Positions 44,839-54,918 of a DNA stretch of 64,000 nucleotides are shown one piece after another. The notes beneath the pieces were generated by a model. That model saw only the letters and a list, made by a program, of their open reading frames with translations, was not told the DNA's origin and ran no database searches. The first letter of the stretch is position 1, and each line of letters begins with the position of its first letter. The position numbers and the translations under genes are program-made. Origin of the DNA: Rhizobium sp. ASV20 (GTDB lineage Bacteria > Pseudomonadota > Alphaproteobacteria > Rhizobiales > Rhizobiaceae); the NCBI RefSeq assembly GCF_016429015.1, contig NZ_JAELTU010000024.1, positions 1 through 64,000 on the forward strand. Direction: 5' to 3'.

Positions 44839-47800
44839 CTAGTTGTCCCGCTTTCCGTAGCCGCCACCGGTCGGGGTCACCACGGTGAAGGCTTCGCCCG
44901 CCTCAAGCACGGTATGGGCCGAGCCGATCAACTCATCGATCTTGCCATCATTACGACGGACGTAGTTGCGGCCGGTCTGACCCGCTTCACCACCCTTGAT
45001 ACCGAAGGGCGCCACGCGCCGATGGCCGGACAGGATGGCGAATTCGAGCTTTTCGCGCGTGCGGATCGTGCGCTGCGTACCGTTGCCGGAATTCCACTTG
45101 CCGCGTCCGCCCGAATTCGGCCGAATGTGAAAATCCTCCAGAACAACGGGGAAACGCGTCTCGAGAATTTCGGGGTCGGTCAGGCGCGAATTGGTCATAT
45201 GCGTGTGGACGGCATCGGCCCCATTGAAGCCTGGGCCTGCCGGCGCGCCGGAGCAGATCGTCTCGTAGTACTGATAGGCGTCGTTGCCGAAGGTCAGATT
45301 GTTCATCGTCCCTTGCGCTGCGGCGAGCGCCTCGACCGCGCCGAACAGGCAGTTGGTCACGGCCTGGCTGACTTCGACGTTGCCGGCGACGACGGCGGCC
45401 GGGTATTTCGGTGTCAGCATCGTGCCCTCGGGGATGATGATGCGGATAGGCCTCAGGCAACCGGCATTCATCGGAATATCGGCCTCAACGAGCACGCGGA
45501 AGACGTAGAGCACGGCAGCGCGTGTGACGGGCTGCGGCGCGTTGAAATTATCTGGGCGCTGTTCAGAAGTGCCGGTGAAATCCACCGTCGCCTCGCGCTT
45601 GTCCTTGTCGATCGAGATCTTGACGACGATCTTGCAGCCCTGATCCATCTCATAGCTGAATTCGCCATCCGACAGACGGTCGAGGACGCGGCGAACACTT
45701 TCCGCTGCGTTGTCCTGAACGTGGCCCATATAGGCGTCGACGACATCTTCGCCGAAAAGCCCGATCATCTTCTTCAGCTCGGCAACGCCCTTTTCATTGG
45801 CGGCGACCTGGGCCTTGAGATCATTGATGTTCTGCGCAAGCGTGCGCACCGGGTAGCGCGCACCAGTCAGGAGCTTGGTAAGCTCCTGTTCACAGAAACG
45901 GCCGCGATCGAGCAGCTTGAAATTGTCGATATAGACGCCTTCTTCCTCGATATGGGTGGCAAGCGGCGACATCGATCCCGGCGAAATGCCGCCGATATCG
46001 GCATGATGGCCGCGGCTGGCGACCCAGAAGCGAATGCTCTTGCCGGCATCGTCGAAGACCGGGGTGCAGACGGTAAGGTCGGGCAGATGCGTGCCGCCAT
46101 TGTAAGGCGCATTGATCAGGAAAACATCGCCCGGATGGATGACGGCGTTTTCGCGGATGGCGGTTGCCACGGACGCGTCCATCGAGCCAAGATGAACCGG
46201 CATATGCGGCGCATTGGCGACCAGATTGCCTTCGGCGTCGAAGACCGCGCAGGAGAAATCCAGCCGTTCCTTGATGTTGACCGAATAGGCGGTGTTCTGC
46301 AGAGTCATGCCCATCTGCTCGGCGATCGACATGAAGAGATTGTTGAAGATCTCCAGCATGACGGGATCGGCCTTGGTGCCGATGGCGTTGCGTTCGGGGA
46401 GCGCCTTGATGCGCTTGAGGACGATATGATCCTTGAGCGTCAACTGCGCCTGCCAGCCGTCCTCGATGACGATCGTCTGGTTCGGCTCGATGATGATGGC
46501 CGGACCGGTCACGGTCTGGCCGGGCTTGATCGCCTGACGCAGGACAACGGCCGCACCGTGGCTTTCGCCGTTCGAATAGAATGCAGTGCGTCTTGCGGCC
46601 TCAGCCTCGCCCTCTGCAGACGCGCCGAGCTGGACCGCGATGTCGGCAGCCGCACCGCCGATGGTTTCGATCTCGACAGCTTCGACGACAAGCGGCTTGT
46701 CCTCGGCAACAAAGCCGAAGCGACGCTTGTGCAGTGTCTCGAACTGGCTGCGCAGACGCGCGGGACTGTCGATCTCGGGGAACGTCGTCTCGACCGCGAG
46801 CAGCGTATCAGTGCCGGCATAGCGGACATGGGCGCGCTGGACCGTCTTGATCTCAGCTGTTGCGACGCCCTGCGCTTCCAGCTCGGGCACGCATTCGCCC
46901 CGCAATTCGCTGCCGAGTGCTGCGATCGCTGCCGGTGCGGCATCATCAAGGGGAATGCCGAGCGCCTTCTGGCGTGTTGCCCTGATATCGGCAAGGCCCA
47001 TGCCGTAAGCCGAGAGAAGGCCGGACATCGGATGCAGAAGAATGCTCTTCATGCCGAGCGCATCAGCCACCAGGCAGGCATGCTGCCCGCCGGCACCGCC
47101 GAAGCAGTTCAGCGCATAGCGCGTCACGTCATAGCCGCGTTGAACGGAGATCTTCTTGATCGCCTCGACCATGTTGGCAACGGCGATGCGGATGAAGCCG
47201 TCGGCGACGTCTTCCGGGCTGCGGCCATCGCCGATTTCGGCTGCAAGCGCCGCGAACTTGGCGCGCACCGTCTCGACATCGAGCGGCTGATCCTGGTTGG
47301 GACCGAAGATGGAGGGGAAGAATTCCGGCAAGAGCTTGCCGGCCATGACGTTGGCATCGGTAACGGCAAGCGGTCCGCCATTGCGGTAGCAGGCGGGCCC
47401 CGGAAAGGCGCCGGCCGAATCCGGGCCGACACGGAAGCGATCGCCATCGAAATGCAGGATCGAGCCGCCGCCCGCGGCCACGGTGTGGATCAGCATCATC
47501 GGCGCGCGCACACGAACGCCGGCCACTTCCGTCTCGAAGGCACGCTCATATTCGCCATCGAAATGCGCCACGTCCGTGGAGGTGCCGCCCATGTCGAAGC
47601 CGATGACATTGGCAAAGCCTGCCTGTTCGCCGGTTTTGGCAAGACCGACGACGCCGCCCGCCGGGCCGGAGAGGATGGCGTCCTTGCCCTGGAACATGTC
47701 GGCAGCGGTCAAGCCGCCTGATGACATCATGAACATGACGCGCGCACCGGTGCGCTCGACATCGAGTTCATCGCAAACCTGGCGGATATAACGGCCAAGC

Positions 47801-48465
47801 ACCGGGGAGAGATAGGCGTCGATGACAGCCGTATCGCCGCGTCCGACCAGCTTGATCAGCGGCGAGACCTCATGGCTGACGGAGACCTGCTCGAAGCCGA
47901 TCGATCTCGCGATTTTAGCGACCGCAGCCTCGTGGGCCGGAAACTTGTAGGCATGCATGAAGACGATGGCGACAGAGCGATAGCCCTTGGCGAGAAGCTC
48001 GCGCAGCGCCGCCTCGGCGGCTTTCTCGTCCAGCGCGAGCTCGACGGTGCCGTCGGCAAGCACGCGCTCCCCGAGCTCGACGACATCTTCATAGAGCGCT
48101 TCCGGCTTGACGATCTCGGTCGCGAAGATCTTCTTGCGCTCCTGATAACCGATACGCAGAGCGTCACGGAAACCCTTCGTCGTCACCAGCGCAAGGCGTT
48201 CGCCCTTGCGCTCGAGCAGCGCATTGGTGGCGACGGTCGTGCCCATGCGGACCTCGCCGATCGCCCCTTCGGGAACCGGCTCGCCCTTGGCGAGACCAAG
48301 ATGGAGACGGATGCCATGAACGGCCGCATCACGATAGGCCTCCGGATTCTCCGAGAGGACCTTGCGCGCGTGGAGGGCACCAGACGGATCACGCCCGACA
48401 ACGTCGGTGAAAGTACCGCCGCGATCGATCCAGAAATCCCAACGACCCAAAGTGTTCTCCGACAA
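44839..48465 (-). CDS. Fused 5-oxoprolinase/hydantoinase (HyuA+HyuB)
   Basis: The 1208-residue cytoplasmic enzyme joins both halves that are often separate in bacteria. The A half (1 to about 690) starts [13 protein letters not shown], the ATP-binding phosphate loop of the hydantoinase A/ASKHA fold, and has [13 protein letters not shown] and FGGAGGQHA. The B half (about 695-1208) has [18 protein letters not shown] and the late [18 protein letters not shown]. The full-length fused form is that of ATP-dependent 5-oxoprolinase, which opens 5-oxoproline to glutamate, but N-methylhydantoin or related rings are possible. The LIV-type importer upstream probably brings the substrate in. A MarR gene follows. 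Confidence 0.88.
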   Translation of the reverse strand: MSENTLGRWDFWIDRGGTFTDVVGRDPSGALHARKVLSENPEAYRDAAVHGIRLHLGLAKGEPVPEGAIGEVRMGTTVATNALLERKGERLALVTTKGFRDALRIGYQERKKIFATEIVKPEALYEDVVELGERVLADGTVELALDEKAAEAALRELLAKGYRSVAIVFMHAYKFPAHEAAVAKIARSIGFEQVSVSHEVSPLIKLVGRGDTAVIDAYLSPVLGRYIRQVCDELDVERTGARVMFMMSSGGLTAADMFQGKDAILSGPAGGVVGLAKTGEQAGFANVIGFDMGGTSTDVAHFDGEYERAFETEVAGVRVRAPMMLIHTVAAGGGSILHFDGDRFRVGPDSAGAFPGPACYRNGGPLAVTDANVMAGKLLPEFFPSIFGPNQDQPLDVETVRAKFAALAAEIGDGRSPEDVADGFIRIAVANMVEAIKKISVQRGYDVTRYALNCFGGAGGQHACLVADALGMKSILLHPMSGLLSAYGMGLADIRATRQKALGIPLDDAAPAAIAALGSELRGECVPELEAQGVATAEIKTVQRAHVRYAGTDTLLAVETTFPEIDSPARLRSQFETLHKRRFGFVAEDKPLVVEAVEIETIGGAAADIAVQLGASAEGEAEAARRTAFYSNGESHGAAVVLRQAIKPGQTVTGPAIIIEPNQTIVIEDGWQAQLTLKDHIVLKRIKALPERNAIGTKADPVMLEIFNNLFMSIAEQMGMTLQNTAYSVNIKERLDFSCAVFDAEGNLVANAPHMPVHLGSMDASVATAIRENAVIHPGDVFLINAPYNGGTHLPDLTVCTPVFDDAGKSIRFWVASRGHHADIGGISPGSMSPLATHIEEEGVYIDNFKLLDRGRFCEQELTKLLTGARYPVRTLAQNINDLKAQVAANEKGVAELKKMIGLFGEDVVDAYMGHVQDNAAESVRRVLDRLSDGEFSYEMDQGCKIVVKISIDKDKREATVDFTGTSEQRPDNFNAPQPVTRAAVLYVFRVLVEADIPMNAGCLRPIRIIIPEGTMLTPKYPAAVVAGNVEVSQAVTNCLFGAVEALAAAQGTMNNLTFGNDAYQYYETICSGAPAGPGFNGADAVHTHMTNSRLTDPEILETRFPVVLEDFHIRPNSGGRGKWNSGNGTQRTIRTREKLEFAILSGHRRVAPFGIKGGEAGQTGRNYVRRNDGKIDELIGSAHTVLEAGEAFTVVTPTGGGYGKRDN

Positions 48466-48521
48466 ATCCGCCTCCAGCAGAACGACGCAACAATGATAAT
48501 ATATCGATAAATCGTCAACGT

Positions 48522-48559
48522 TTTGTCGTCAATATGAATTCCTGACGACAAATGTCGTC
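48522..48559. promoter_or_regulatory. Nested operator palindromes upstream of the oxoprolinase gene
   Basis: TTTGTCGTCA (48522-48531) and TGACGACAAA (48543-48552) form a perfect 10-bp inverted repeat with an 11-base spacer. Its right arm is also half of a second palindrome, GACGACAAATGTCGTC (48544-48559). So three half-sites of one motif (TTGTCGTC) alternate in direction 57-94 bases before the oxoprolinase ATG. This is the size and symmetry of MarR-type or GntR-type operators, and the MarR protein of the operon is the likely ligand. Confidence 0.65.
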
Positions 48560-48598
48560 GACAGGTTTTGTCAGTATAATCCTCTGTCCGAGTGCGTC

Positions 48599-48991
48599 CT
48601 AACTCTCCGAGCGGTCCGCTGCCTCACGATCGCGCTCATATCGCCTCGCGAGCGGAAACGCCGGCAGCCAAGCTTCGCGTCGAACTGTCCAGAGTTCGTA
48701 AGTCGGCGTCAGCTGATCCGGAGCATCGAGTGACCCGAGATTGATTTCGATTTCATCCGCGCTTCGCGAAAAGACAGACGAGCCGCAATCAGGACAGAAG
48801 AACCGGCCGGCATAGTTCCTCGCCTCGCCGTCGATCGTCACCGCATCCTCGGGAAAGATCGCGGACGCATGAAACAGCGCGCCATGGAACTTCCGGCAGT
48901 CGAGACAATGGCAGATGCCGACCCGGTAGGGACGCCCCGACGCAACAAATCTCACTTTGCCGCACAGGCAGCCGCCGGTGAACCGATCCAT
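48599..48991 (-). CDS. GFA family (glutathione-dependent formaldehyde-activating-like) protein
   Basis: The 130-residue protein shows the full zinc pattern of the GFA/CENP-V fold: GGCLCGKVRF, CHCLDCRKFHG and FCPDCGSSVF. Most members have unknown activity, and the family name comes from a formaldehyde-glutathione adduct enzyme. It lies between the LIV importer and the oxoprolinase gene on the same strand, with gaps of 131 and 133 bases, and so may have its own promoter. A link to the ring-opening pathway is not shown by the sequence. Confidence 0.87.
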   Translation of the reverse strand: MDRFTGGCLCGKVRFVASGRPYRVGICHCLDCRKFHGALFHASAIFPEDAVTIDGEARNYAGRFFCPDCGSSVFSRSADEIEINLGSLDAPDQLTPTYELWTVRREAWLPAFPLARRYERDREAADRSES

Positions 48992-49047
48992 GTCGCACCC
49001 CTTTTTGACATCAAACAGGCGGAATGTTTACGACAAGCCGAACAGCC

Positions 49048-49061
49048 ACCGCAATTGCGGT
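49048..49061. promoter_or_regulatory. 14-bp perfect palindrome upstream of the GFA gene
   Basis: ACCGCAATTGCGGT is a perfect palindrome 57 bases before the GFA start codon and 61 bases after the LivF stop. It could be an operator or simply a small cruciform; nothing else ties it to a regulator. Confidence 0.35.
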
Positions 49062-49122
49062 TGCAAATGCTGCTACGCCATAGCTGACCATCCTGCGATT
49101 ACATTGCCGGAAACGGCGCGCG

Positions 49123-49839
49123 CTAGTGCAATCCACCGACGCCGAGCAGCCGTTCCACGACCTGATGATCCGCGGCAAGCGCCTCCGGCGTGCCCTTCCA
49201 GGCAAGCCGCCCACGCTCCAGAATGATGACGTCGCTGGCGAAGTCGAGAGCGCTTTGAATGCGCTGTTCCACGAGAAGGATGGTCATGTCGCCGGTTTCG
49301 GCGAGCTTTGCGAAGGCTGCCATCAACTCCTCGCAAATGACGGGGGCAAGCCCTTCCAGGGGTTCGTCGAGAAGCAGCACCGAGGGACGACCGAGGATCG
49401 TGCGGGCAGTTGACAACATCTGCTGCTCGCCGCCGGAAAGCTGGCCGCCGAGGTTCCGGCGGCGCTCATTCAGTCGCGGGAACATGTCATAGGCTTCCTG
49501 CAGGGCGCTCTTCGGTCGACCTTTCAGCCCAACGGAAAGATTTTCCTCGACCGTCAGGGTCGGAAAGACGTCGCGTGTCTGCGGCACATAGCCAAGGCCC
49601 TGGTGGGCGCGTCTGGCACTTGGCAGACCGGCAATATCGGCCGAACCCAGTCGGATACGGCCATCATAGCGCCGGGTCTGACCGGCAAGGGTCGCAAGAA
49701 GCGTGCTCTTGCCCATGCCGTTGCGCCCGAGCACGGCAAGCCGGCCACCGGCCGGCACCGAGAAGGAGACGCCTTCCAGCACCCGCGTCGGGCCGTAGCC
49801 GGCCGACAGATTTTCGACTTCAAGCGGCGTGGCCGACAT
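49123..49839 (-). CDS. livF: LIV-type ABC transporter ATP-binding protein (LivF family)
   Basis: The 238-residue ATPase has GRNGMGKSTLLA, QLSGGEQQML and VLLLDEPLEGLAP, all intact, and the length of LivF/UrtE. ATG 49839 follows CTTGGGAGC and lies 20 bases inside the end of the LivG gene, so the two are coupled; the frame is open to 49878. It is the last gene of the five-gene importer operon. The symbol names the family; the cargo need not be leucine. Confidence 0.9.
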   Translation of the reverse strand: MSATPLEVENLSAGYGPTRVLEGVSFSVPAGGRLAVLGRNGMGKSTLLATLAGQTRRYDGRIRLGSADIAGLPSARRAHQGLGYVPQTRDVFPTLTVEENLSVGLKGRPKSALQEAYDMFPRLNERRRNLGGQLSGGEQQMLSTARTILGRPSVLLLDEPLEGLAPVICEELMAAFAKLAETGDMTILLVEQRIQSALDFASDVIILERGRLAWKGTPEALAADHQVVERLLGVGGLH

Positions 49840-50584
49840 TGGCGTAGCTCCCAAGATAGGCTTCGCGCACACGCGCATCCTGTGTCACATCCTTCGGCGA
49901 ACCATCGAAGATGATCGTTCCGGCCGCTAGCACGACGACACGCTTGGCGAAGCGGAAGACTAGATCCATGTCGTGCTCGATCATCAACACGGCGAGATCG
50001 GCGGGCAAATCCGCGAGCGCCTTCTCGATCCGGCCGGTATCGCTTTGCGGCACGCCGGCGGCCGGTTCATCGAGCAGCAGCACTTTCGGCTTCAAGGCCA
50101 TGGCGACGGCAATTTCGAGCAGCCGCTGCTGGCCATAGGCAATCTCGCTGACCCTGCGATGCGCCAAACCGGCAAGACCGAGCGTACCGAGCAGCTCCTC
50201 CGTTTCCTCCATGACGTCACCCATGGTGAGAAAATTGCCAAACATGCGGCCGAAGCGGCCCGTTCGCTGCAGCACCGCCATGCCGACATGCTCGGCAGGG
50301 GTCATGTCCTGAAACAGTCGCGTCACCTGAAATGAACGAACCAGGCCGCGCCGGACCCGGCCGATGGCGTCGACCTTGTTGACGTTTTGCCCGGCAATGC
50401 GAACCTCGCCGGAATCCGCCGGCAGATTGCCCGTGACCAGATTGACGAAACTGGTCTTGCCGGCACCGTTCGGCCCGATCAGGGCGACACGGTCACCGGG
50501 CGCCATCGACAGGCTGACGCCATTGGTGACAGTCAGCCCACCGAAAGCTTTCCTGAGATTGTCGACCTCGAAAATCGCGCTCAT
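49820..50584 (-). CDS. livG: LIV-type ABC transporter ATP-binding protein (LivG family)
   Basis: The 254-residue ATPase has GPNGAGKTSFVN, the LivG-type signature IAYGQQRLLEIA and VLLLDEPAAGVP. The extra C-terminal stretch VREAYLGSYA is typical of LivG. Its ATG overlaps the stop of the permease gene by 4 bases. It works with LivF on the cytoplasmic side of the importer. Confidence 0.9.
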   Translation of the reverse strand: MSAIFEVDNLRKAFGGLTVTNGVSLSMAPGDRVALIGPNGAGKTSFVNLVTGNLPADSGEVRIAGQNVNKVDAIGRVRRGLVRSFQVTRLFQDMTPAEHVGMAVLQRTGRFGRMFGNFLTMGDVMEETEELLGTLGLAGLAHRRVSEIAYGQQRLLEIAVAMALKPKVLLLDEPAAGVPQSDTGRIEKALADLPADLAVLMIEHDMDLVFRFAKRVVVLAAGTIIFDGSPKDVTQDARVREAYLGSYANVGHAA

Positions 50585-51588
50585 GCCCGTGCCTCCCTGC
50601 GGCGAGCCACATAGGCGACGGCGGTGCCGTAAATCCCCTTTGGCGCGAAGAGGACCACGAGGATCAGCAGCGCGCCGACGATGGTCAACCAGTGGAAGGG
50701 ATTGGCGGCGGAAACATAATCCTCGAACAACATGAAGATCAGCGTGCCAACGAGAGCACCGAACAGGGAGCCCGTACCACCGAGCACGAGCATGACAAGG
50801 GCCTCGGCCGATTGTGTGAAGGACAAGCTGTCAAGGCCGACCACCTGTGTCGAGATCGCGTTCAAGGCGCCGCCGATGCCGGCCACTGCACCGGAGATGA
50901 CATACATCTTGATCAGTGCCACTTTCGGCGACGCTCCCATTGCGCGAATGCGCAGAGGATCCTGCCGGATACCACGGCACAGCATGCCGAAGGGCGAGCG
51001 CACGAGAATGCGCAAGAGCACAAGGACGATCAGCAGCAGAGCGACAGCATAGATGTAGGCCGTATGTCCGTAGAGATCGAACTCGAAGCTGCCGAACAAT
51101 GGATCCGGAGCGATGCCGGACAGGCCATCGCTGCCGCCCGTCCAGCTCGACGCCTTGTTGGCGAACTCGTGAAAGAGATAGATCAGCGCGATCGAAAGCA
51201 CGAGTTGCGGCAGGCCATGCGCTCTCAGGATGACGACGGAACAGACCAGTCCCGCGACCGCACCGCCCAGTATGCCGGCAAGCGTCATCAAGAGCGGATC
51301 GTTGATGCCGTAATGCGCCGATGCGATGCCGGCTGCATAGGCGCCCGCTCCGAACAGGGCGGCGTGGCCCAGCGTCGCCACGCCGCAATAGCCGGTGACG
51401 AGATCGAGCGACAGGACCAGCAGGGCGATTGCAATCAGACGCGTCAAAAGAGCGAGGTTATCAGGAAACAGGATGTAGCCGGCAGCGGCCAGCACTGCGA
51501 TCACGGCAACCGCAATCAAATCCCGTCCAAGAGTGCGATGTCTGGTCACGGCGGGGATGGCCTCTCTTTCCAGGGTCGTCAGCGCCAT
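50581..51588 (-). CDS. livM: LIV-type ABC transporter permease (LivM family)
   Basis: The 335-residue inner-membrane protein has 8-10 helices and the LivM landmarks LDLVTGYCGVATLGHAALFGAGAYA and SFTQSAEALVMLVLGGTGSLFG. It starts one base after the LivH stop and overlaps LivG. Together with LivH it forms the pore. Confidence 0.9.
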   Translation of the reverse strand: MALTTLEREAIPAVTRHRTLGRDLIAVAVIAVLAAAGYILFPDNLALLTRLIAIALLVLSLDLVTGYCGVATLGHAALFGAGAYAAGIASAHYGINDPLLMTLAGILGGAVAGLVCSVVILRAHGLPQLVLSIALIYLFHEFANKASSWTGGSDGLSGIAPDPLFGSFEFDLYGHTAYIYAVALLLIVLVLLRILVRSPFGMLCRGIRQDPLRIRAMGASPKVALIKMYVISGAVAGIGGALNAISTQVVGLDSLSFTQSAEALVMLVLGGTGSLFGALVGTLIFMLFEDYVSAANPFHWLTIVGALLILVVLFAPKGIYGTAVAYVARRREARA

Positions 51589-51589
51589 C

Positions 51590-52453
51590 TTACTTCATCC
51601 TCCCGGCAAAGCCGCGCGGGAAGACGCAGACGATGGCGATGACGGCCAGATAGAAGAAAAACTCGCCATATTCGGGCATGAGGTAACGGCCAGTCGTATC
51701 GATGCAGCCGAGGATGAGGCAAGCAAGCAGCGCGCCGGAAATCGAGCCCGCACCACCAACCGAGACGACGACGAGGAACGTCACCATGTAGCGCAAGGCG
51801 TAATAGGGCTCGACCGGCAGCAGTTCGGCACCGACAACGCCGCCAAAAGCCGCAAGCCCGACGGCGATGGCAAAGCTGACGGCGTAGACGATTTCGGTAC
51901 GCACACCGAGAGCCGCCGCCATCGAGGCATTGTCGACGGAGGCGCGCAGCTTCACGCCGAACGACGTCTTCTCGATCGTGAACCAGAGCGCCAGAGCGAC
52001 GATCAGGCCGCAGACGATCGCGAAGATCCGGTGCGTGCCGATGGTACGGAAACCGAGATCGACCGAACCTTGCAGGTCGCCCGGCAGGGGTATGGTCTTC
52101 AGCGTCGGACCGAACACATAATTGGCAATGCCGATAATGCAGAAGGTAATGCCGATCGTCATCAGCACCTGGGTCAATTCAGGCGCCCCGTAAATGCGCC
52201 GGTAAAGCAGACGCTCGATCGGGATAGAGATTATGACGGTGCCGACGACGGCCAGGAGCACGGCGGCACCATAGCCCAGGCCAAGATCGCGCGCCGCATA
52301 GGAAGCGATATAGCCGCCGATCATGGCGAAGGCGCCATGGGCCAGATTGACGACGCGCATCAGCCCCATGGTGACGGAGAGCCCGATAGAGATGACGAAC
52401 AGCACCATGCCGTAAGCGAGGGCATCGACTGCTATGCTGAGCACGGTTTGCAT
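51590..52453 (-). CDS. livH: LIV-type ABC transporter permease (LivH family)
   Basis: The 287-residue inner-membrane protein has the LivH segments GLSVTMGLMRVVNLAHGAFAMIG near the N terminus and RYMVTFLVVVSVGGAGSISGA near the C terminus. It follows the binding-protein gene by 92 bases. The pair LivH-LivM takes substrates of amino-acid, amide or aromatic-acid type. Confidence 0.9.
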   Translation of the reverse strand: MQTVLSIAVDALAYGMVLFVISIGLSVTMGLMRVVNLAHGAFAMIGGYIASYAARDLGLGYGAAVLLAVVGTVIISIPIERLLYRRIYGAPELTQVLMTIGITFCIIGIANYVFGPTLKTIPLPGDLQGSVDLGFRTIGTHRIFAIVCGLIVALALWFTIEKTSFGVKLRASVDNASMAAALGVRTEIVYAVSFAIAVGLAAFGGVVGAELLPVEPYYALRYMVTFLVVVSVGGAGSISGALLACLILGCIDTTGRYLMPEYGEFFFYLAVIAIVCVFPRGFAGRMK

Positions 52454-52545
52454 TGATATCGCTGGTCCGGTTGGTGTTGCGCGGCCGCTTTCATCATGCG
52501 CCTGAACAGATGCTTCCGTTCAGGCGCATCAGGTCGAAAAGCGCC

Positions 52546-53718
52546 CTACTTCGCAGCAGCAAGGCCTGGATCGCCCTGCTTTTCGAAGGTCTGGATTTCC
52601 TTGTTATAATACTTGCCATCGCTGCCCTTGGCGACTTCGCGCAGATAGATGTTCTGCGTGATGTGCCGGCTTTCCGCATCGATGGTGACCGGACCACGCG
52701 GGCTGACCCAGGACAGGCCCTTCACCGCATCAACAGCCTTCTGCGCATCCTGCTTGCCGCCGGTGGCCTCAATCATCTTGTAGATGACATGCATCCCGTC
52801 AAAGGCGCCGACGGCCGGGAAGGTCAGTTCGGCAGGATTGCCGATCGCCTTGTCGGCGGCGGCGATGAAAGCCTTGTTTTCGGCTGAGTCATGCGAAATC
52901 GCATAGTGGAAGGTCGTTTGCATGCCGAGTGCGGCGTCGCCGAGTGCGGGCAGGTCGGATTCCTGCGTCAGGTCGCCCGGAGCAAAAAGCTTGATGCCGC
53001 CAGCCTTCAGGCCATTTTCGTTGTAGGCCTTGACGAAGCCGAGCGTCGTCGGGCCGGAGGGCAGGAAGGCGAAGACGCCTTGCGCGCCGGAATCCTTGAT
53101 GCGTTGCATGATCGGGCTGAAGTCGTTGGTCGACAGCGGCATGCGGATCGCCTGAACCACTTCACCGCCCTGCTTCTCGAAACCAGCCTTGAAGGCATTT
53201 TCGGCATCGACGCCAGGACCGTAGTCGCTGACGACGGAGATGACCTTCTTTACACCGGCATCATAGGCAACCTCGGCGATCGGCGTCGAGGTCTGCCAGG
53301 TGGTGAACGACGTGCGTACGACCAGCGGGCTCTTGGTGACGATAGCCGACGTGGCCGCGTTGAAGATCACCATCGGCACATTGGCCTGCTTCAGGATCGG
53401 CGTCACGGCCATCGCATCAGGAGTGAAGTAGAAGCCGGCGAGATATTGCACTTTCTCCTTGACGACAAGCTCCTGCGCAAGCGCCTTAGACTGAGCCGGG
53501 TCGGCCTGCGGCACGTCACGGTAGATTACCTCCACCTCGTCATTGCCGACCTTCTTGCCGTTGAGCGCCATATAGGCATCGATACCAGCCTTGAAATTCT
53601 TGCCCTGCAGCGCGAACGGACCGGAGAACGGGCCGATGACGCCAACCTTGATCGTATCGGCATAGGCAGCGCCGCCAAGAGCAACAGCCGCGATAGCGGC
53701 CAATATAAACCGTTTCAT
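52546..53718 (-). CDS. LIV-type periplasmic binding protein
   Basis: The 390-residue protein starts at ATG 53718, with GGGAGGAG upstream, followed by a Sec signal peptide (residues 1 to about 20, ending AYA-DT). TIKVGVIGPFSGPFALQGKNFKAG is the usual N-terminal strand of the LivJ fold. AVTPILKQANVPMV and TSFTTWQTSTPIAEVAYD follow around the ligand site. Proteins of this group bind branched amino acids, amides or aromatic acids. Operon context with the oxoprolinase suggests a cyclic amide; the pca genes just upstream make an aromatic acid a second option. Confidence 0.88.
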   Translation of the reverse strand: MKRFILAAIAAVALGGAAYADTIKVGVIGPFSGPFALQGKNFKAGIDAYMALNGKKVGNDEVEVIYRDVPQADPAQSKALAQELVVKEKVQYLAGFYFTPDAMAVTPILKQANVPMVIFNAATSAIVTKSPLVVRTSFTTWQTSTPIAEVAYDAGVKKVISVVSDYGPGVDAENAFKAGFEKQGGEVVQAIRMPLSTNDFSPIMQRIKDSGAQGVFAFLPSGPTTLGFVKAYNENGLKAGGIKLFAPGDLTQESDLPALGDAALGMQTTFHYAISHDSAENKAFIAAADKAIGNPAELTFPAVGAFDGMHVIYKMIEATGGKQDAQKAVDAVKGLSWVSPRGPVTIDAESRHITQNIYLREVAKGSDGKYYNKEIQTFEKQGDPGLAAAK

Positions 53719-53824
53719 TTTTCTCCTCCCGGCAGTCGCTTCGCGGACCGCCCTTGATCGTTCGAAACTTGATCGCCACCAATTTCCCATAAGAAATGGT
53801 GATGTAAAATGAAATAAAGGCCAC

Positions 53825-53850
53825 CATCCATGTTAATTTGGTTATGGATG
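53825..53850. promoter_or_regulatory. Inverted repeat upstream of the LIV binding-protein gene
   Basis: CATCCAT (53825-53831) and ATGGATG (53844-53850) form a perfect 7-bp inverted repeat with an AT-rich 12-base spacer, 107-132 bases before the binding-protein start and just past the pcaB stop. It could be an operator of the importer operon or a weak end signal of the pca operon. Confidence 0.4.
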
Positions 53851-53862
53851 ACTACGAAAATC

Positions 53863-54915
53863 CTATTCAGTTATCGTTCCCAGGCGCTTGATCATACCGA
53901 TCAGTTGCAGCGCCTGACGCAGCGCCGCTGCCGTTGCCACCACCATAGGCGGCAATAACAACCATTCCAACGTCCAGGCAGCCCCGGAGCGTTCCTGTTC
54001 GTGTACGAGCGCTTGATGAACGCCCGAAAGCTGCACGGCATTGAAGCGGGCAAGGGTGACAAGCGTTTCGGCGGCAACCGGATTCTGCTTGTGCGGCATG
54101 GCGGAGGAACCTCCGCCACCCGAAAGCTCGATCTCGTCGCCGGCCTGCGCCAGAAGTGCGACATCCTGGCCTATCTTGCCGAGGCTGCCCGAAATCATGG
54201 AGAGCAATCCCGCCAGTTCGGCAATGCGCCCCCTTTGGCTTTGCCATTGTGGCTCATCCGTCAGGCCGAGAGCCTGTGCCAGCGAGCCCCTGATTTCGGC
54301 CGCTTGCGGCCCAAGTTTTTCAAGCGTGCCGGCGGCACCGCCGAATTGCAGCGGAAAGCTCTCCTGCGTCAGCCGGTCTCGATATTGATCGAGCGGATGG
54401 CGCCATGCACGCAGCCGATCGGACACGGTGATGGCGATCGCCGCCTGCATCCGGGTACGCCCCATGAGCCTGTTCGATCCGAAACGCTCGTCCAGTTTGG
54501 AAAGCGCGGATGATATGGCAAAGAGACGGCCGCTGAGGACAAACACCACCGCTTTCAGCCGCAGCGTCAGGCTGGTGTCGATGACATCCTGGCTGGTCGC
54601 GCCGAAGTGGACATGGCCACTCGCATCGCTGCCAACCGCTTTGCGCAATTGCCTGACAAGATCGGGCACGACGACGCCATCCGACGCGGTTGCAACCTTC
54701 AGACTATTCAGATCGGGCTCGAAGCTCTTGCAGGCTTCGGCGATCTGCTCGGCTGCAGCAGGCGGGATCAGTCCATATTGTGCCTCGACCTTGGCAAGTG
54801 CCGCCTCGAAGACAAGCATGGAACGAATATCGGCCTTGGCCGAGAAATAGTCCGCGATCTCCTCGTCACCGAGGAGGCCGGACAGGAATGGATGATCGAA
54901 AGGAGATACGCTCAT
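53863..54915 (-). CDS. pcaB: 3-carboxy-cis,cis-muconate cycloisomerase
   Basis: The 350-residue enzyme belongs to the fumarase/aspartase superfamily, with the signature GGGGSSAMPHKQNPV carrying the flexible catalytic loop. HVHFGATSQDVIDTSL holds the other active-site residues. It turns 3-carboxy-cis,cis-muconate into 4-carboxymuconolactone, the step after protocatechuate 3,4-dioxygenase. It is shorter than the 450-residue pseudomonad form, as is usual in rhizobia. It is the last gene of pcaDCHGB, 3 bases after pcaG. Confidence 0.93.
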   Translation of the reverse strand: MSVSPFDHPFLSGLLGDEEIADYFSAKADIRSMLVFEAALAKVEAQYGLIPPAAAEQIAEACKSFEPDLNSLKVATASDGVVVPDLVRQLRKAVGSDASGHVHFGATSQDVIDTSLTLRLKAVVFVLSGRLFAISSALSKLDERFGSNRLMGRTRMQAAIAITVSDRLRAWRHPLDQYRDRLTQESFPLQFGGAAGTLEKLGPQAAEIRGSLAQALGLTDEPQWQSQRGRIAELAGLLSMISGSLGKIGQDVALLAQAGDEIELSGGGGSSAMPHKQNPVAAETLVTLARFNAVQLSGVHQALVHEQERSGAAWTLEWLLLPPMVVATAAALRQALQLIGMIKRLGTITE

Positions 54916-54918
54916 GGC

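Noticed and set aside
44812..47721. 969-codon open frame on the plus strand
   Set aside because: It is the mirror of the fused oxoprolinase gene. The minus-strand protein has clear family motifs, while this one has none and is rich in His, Arg and Asp, as antisense frames in GC-rich DNA are.
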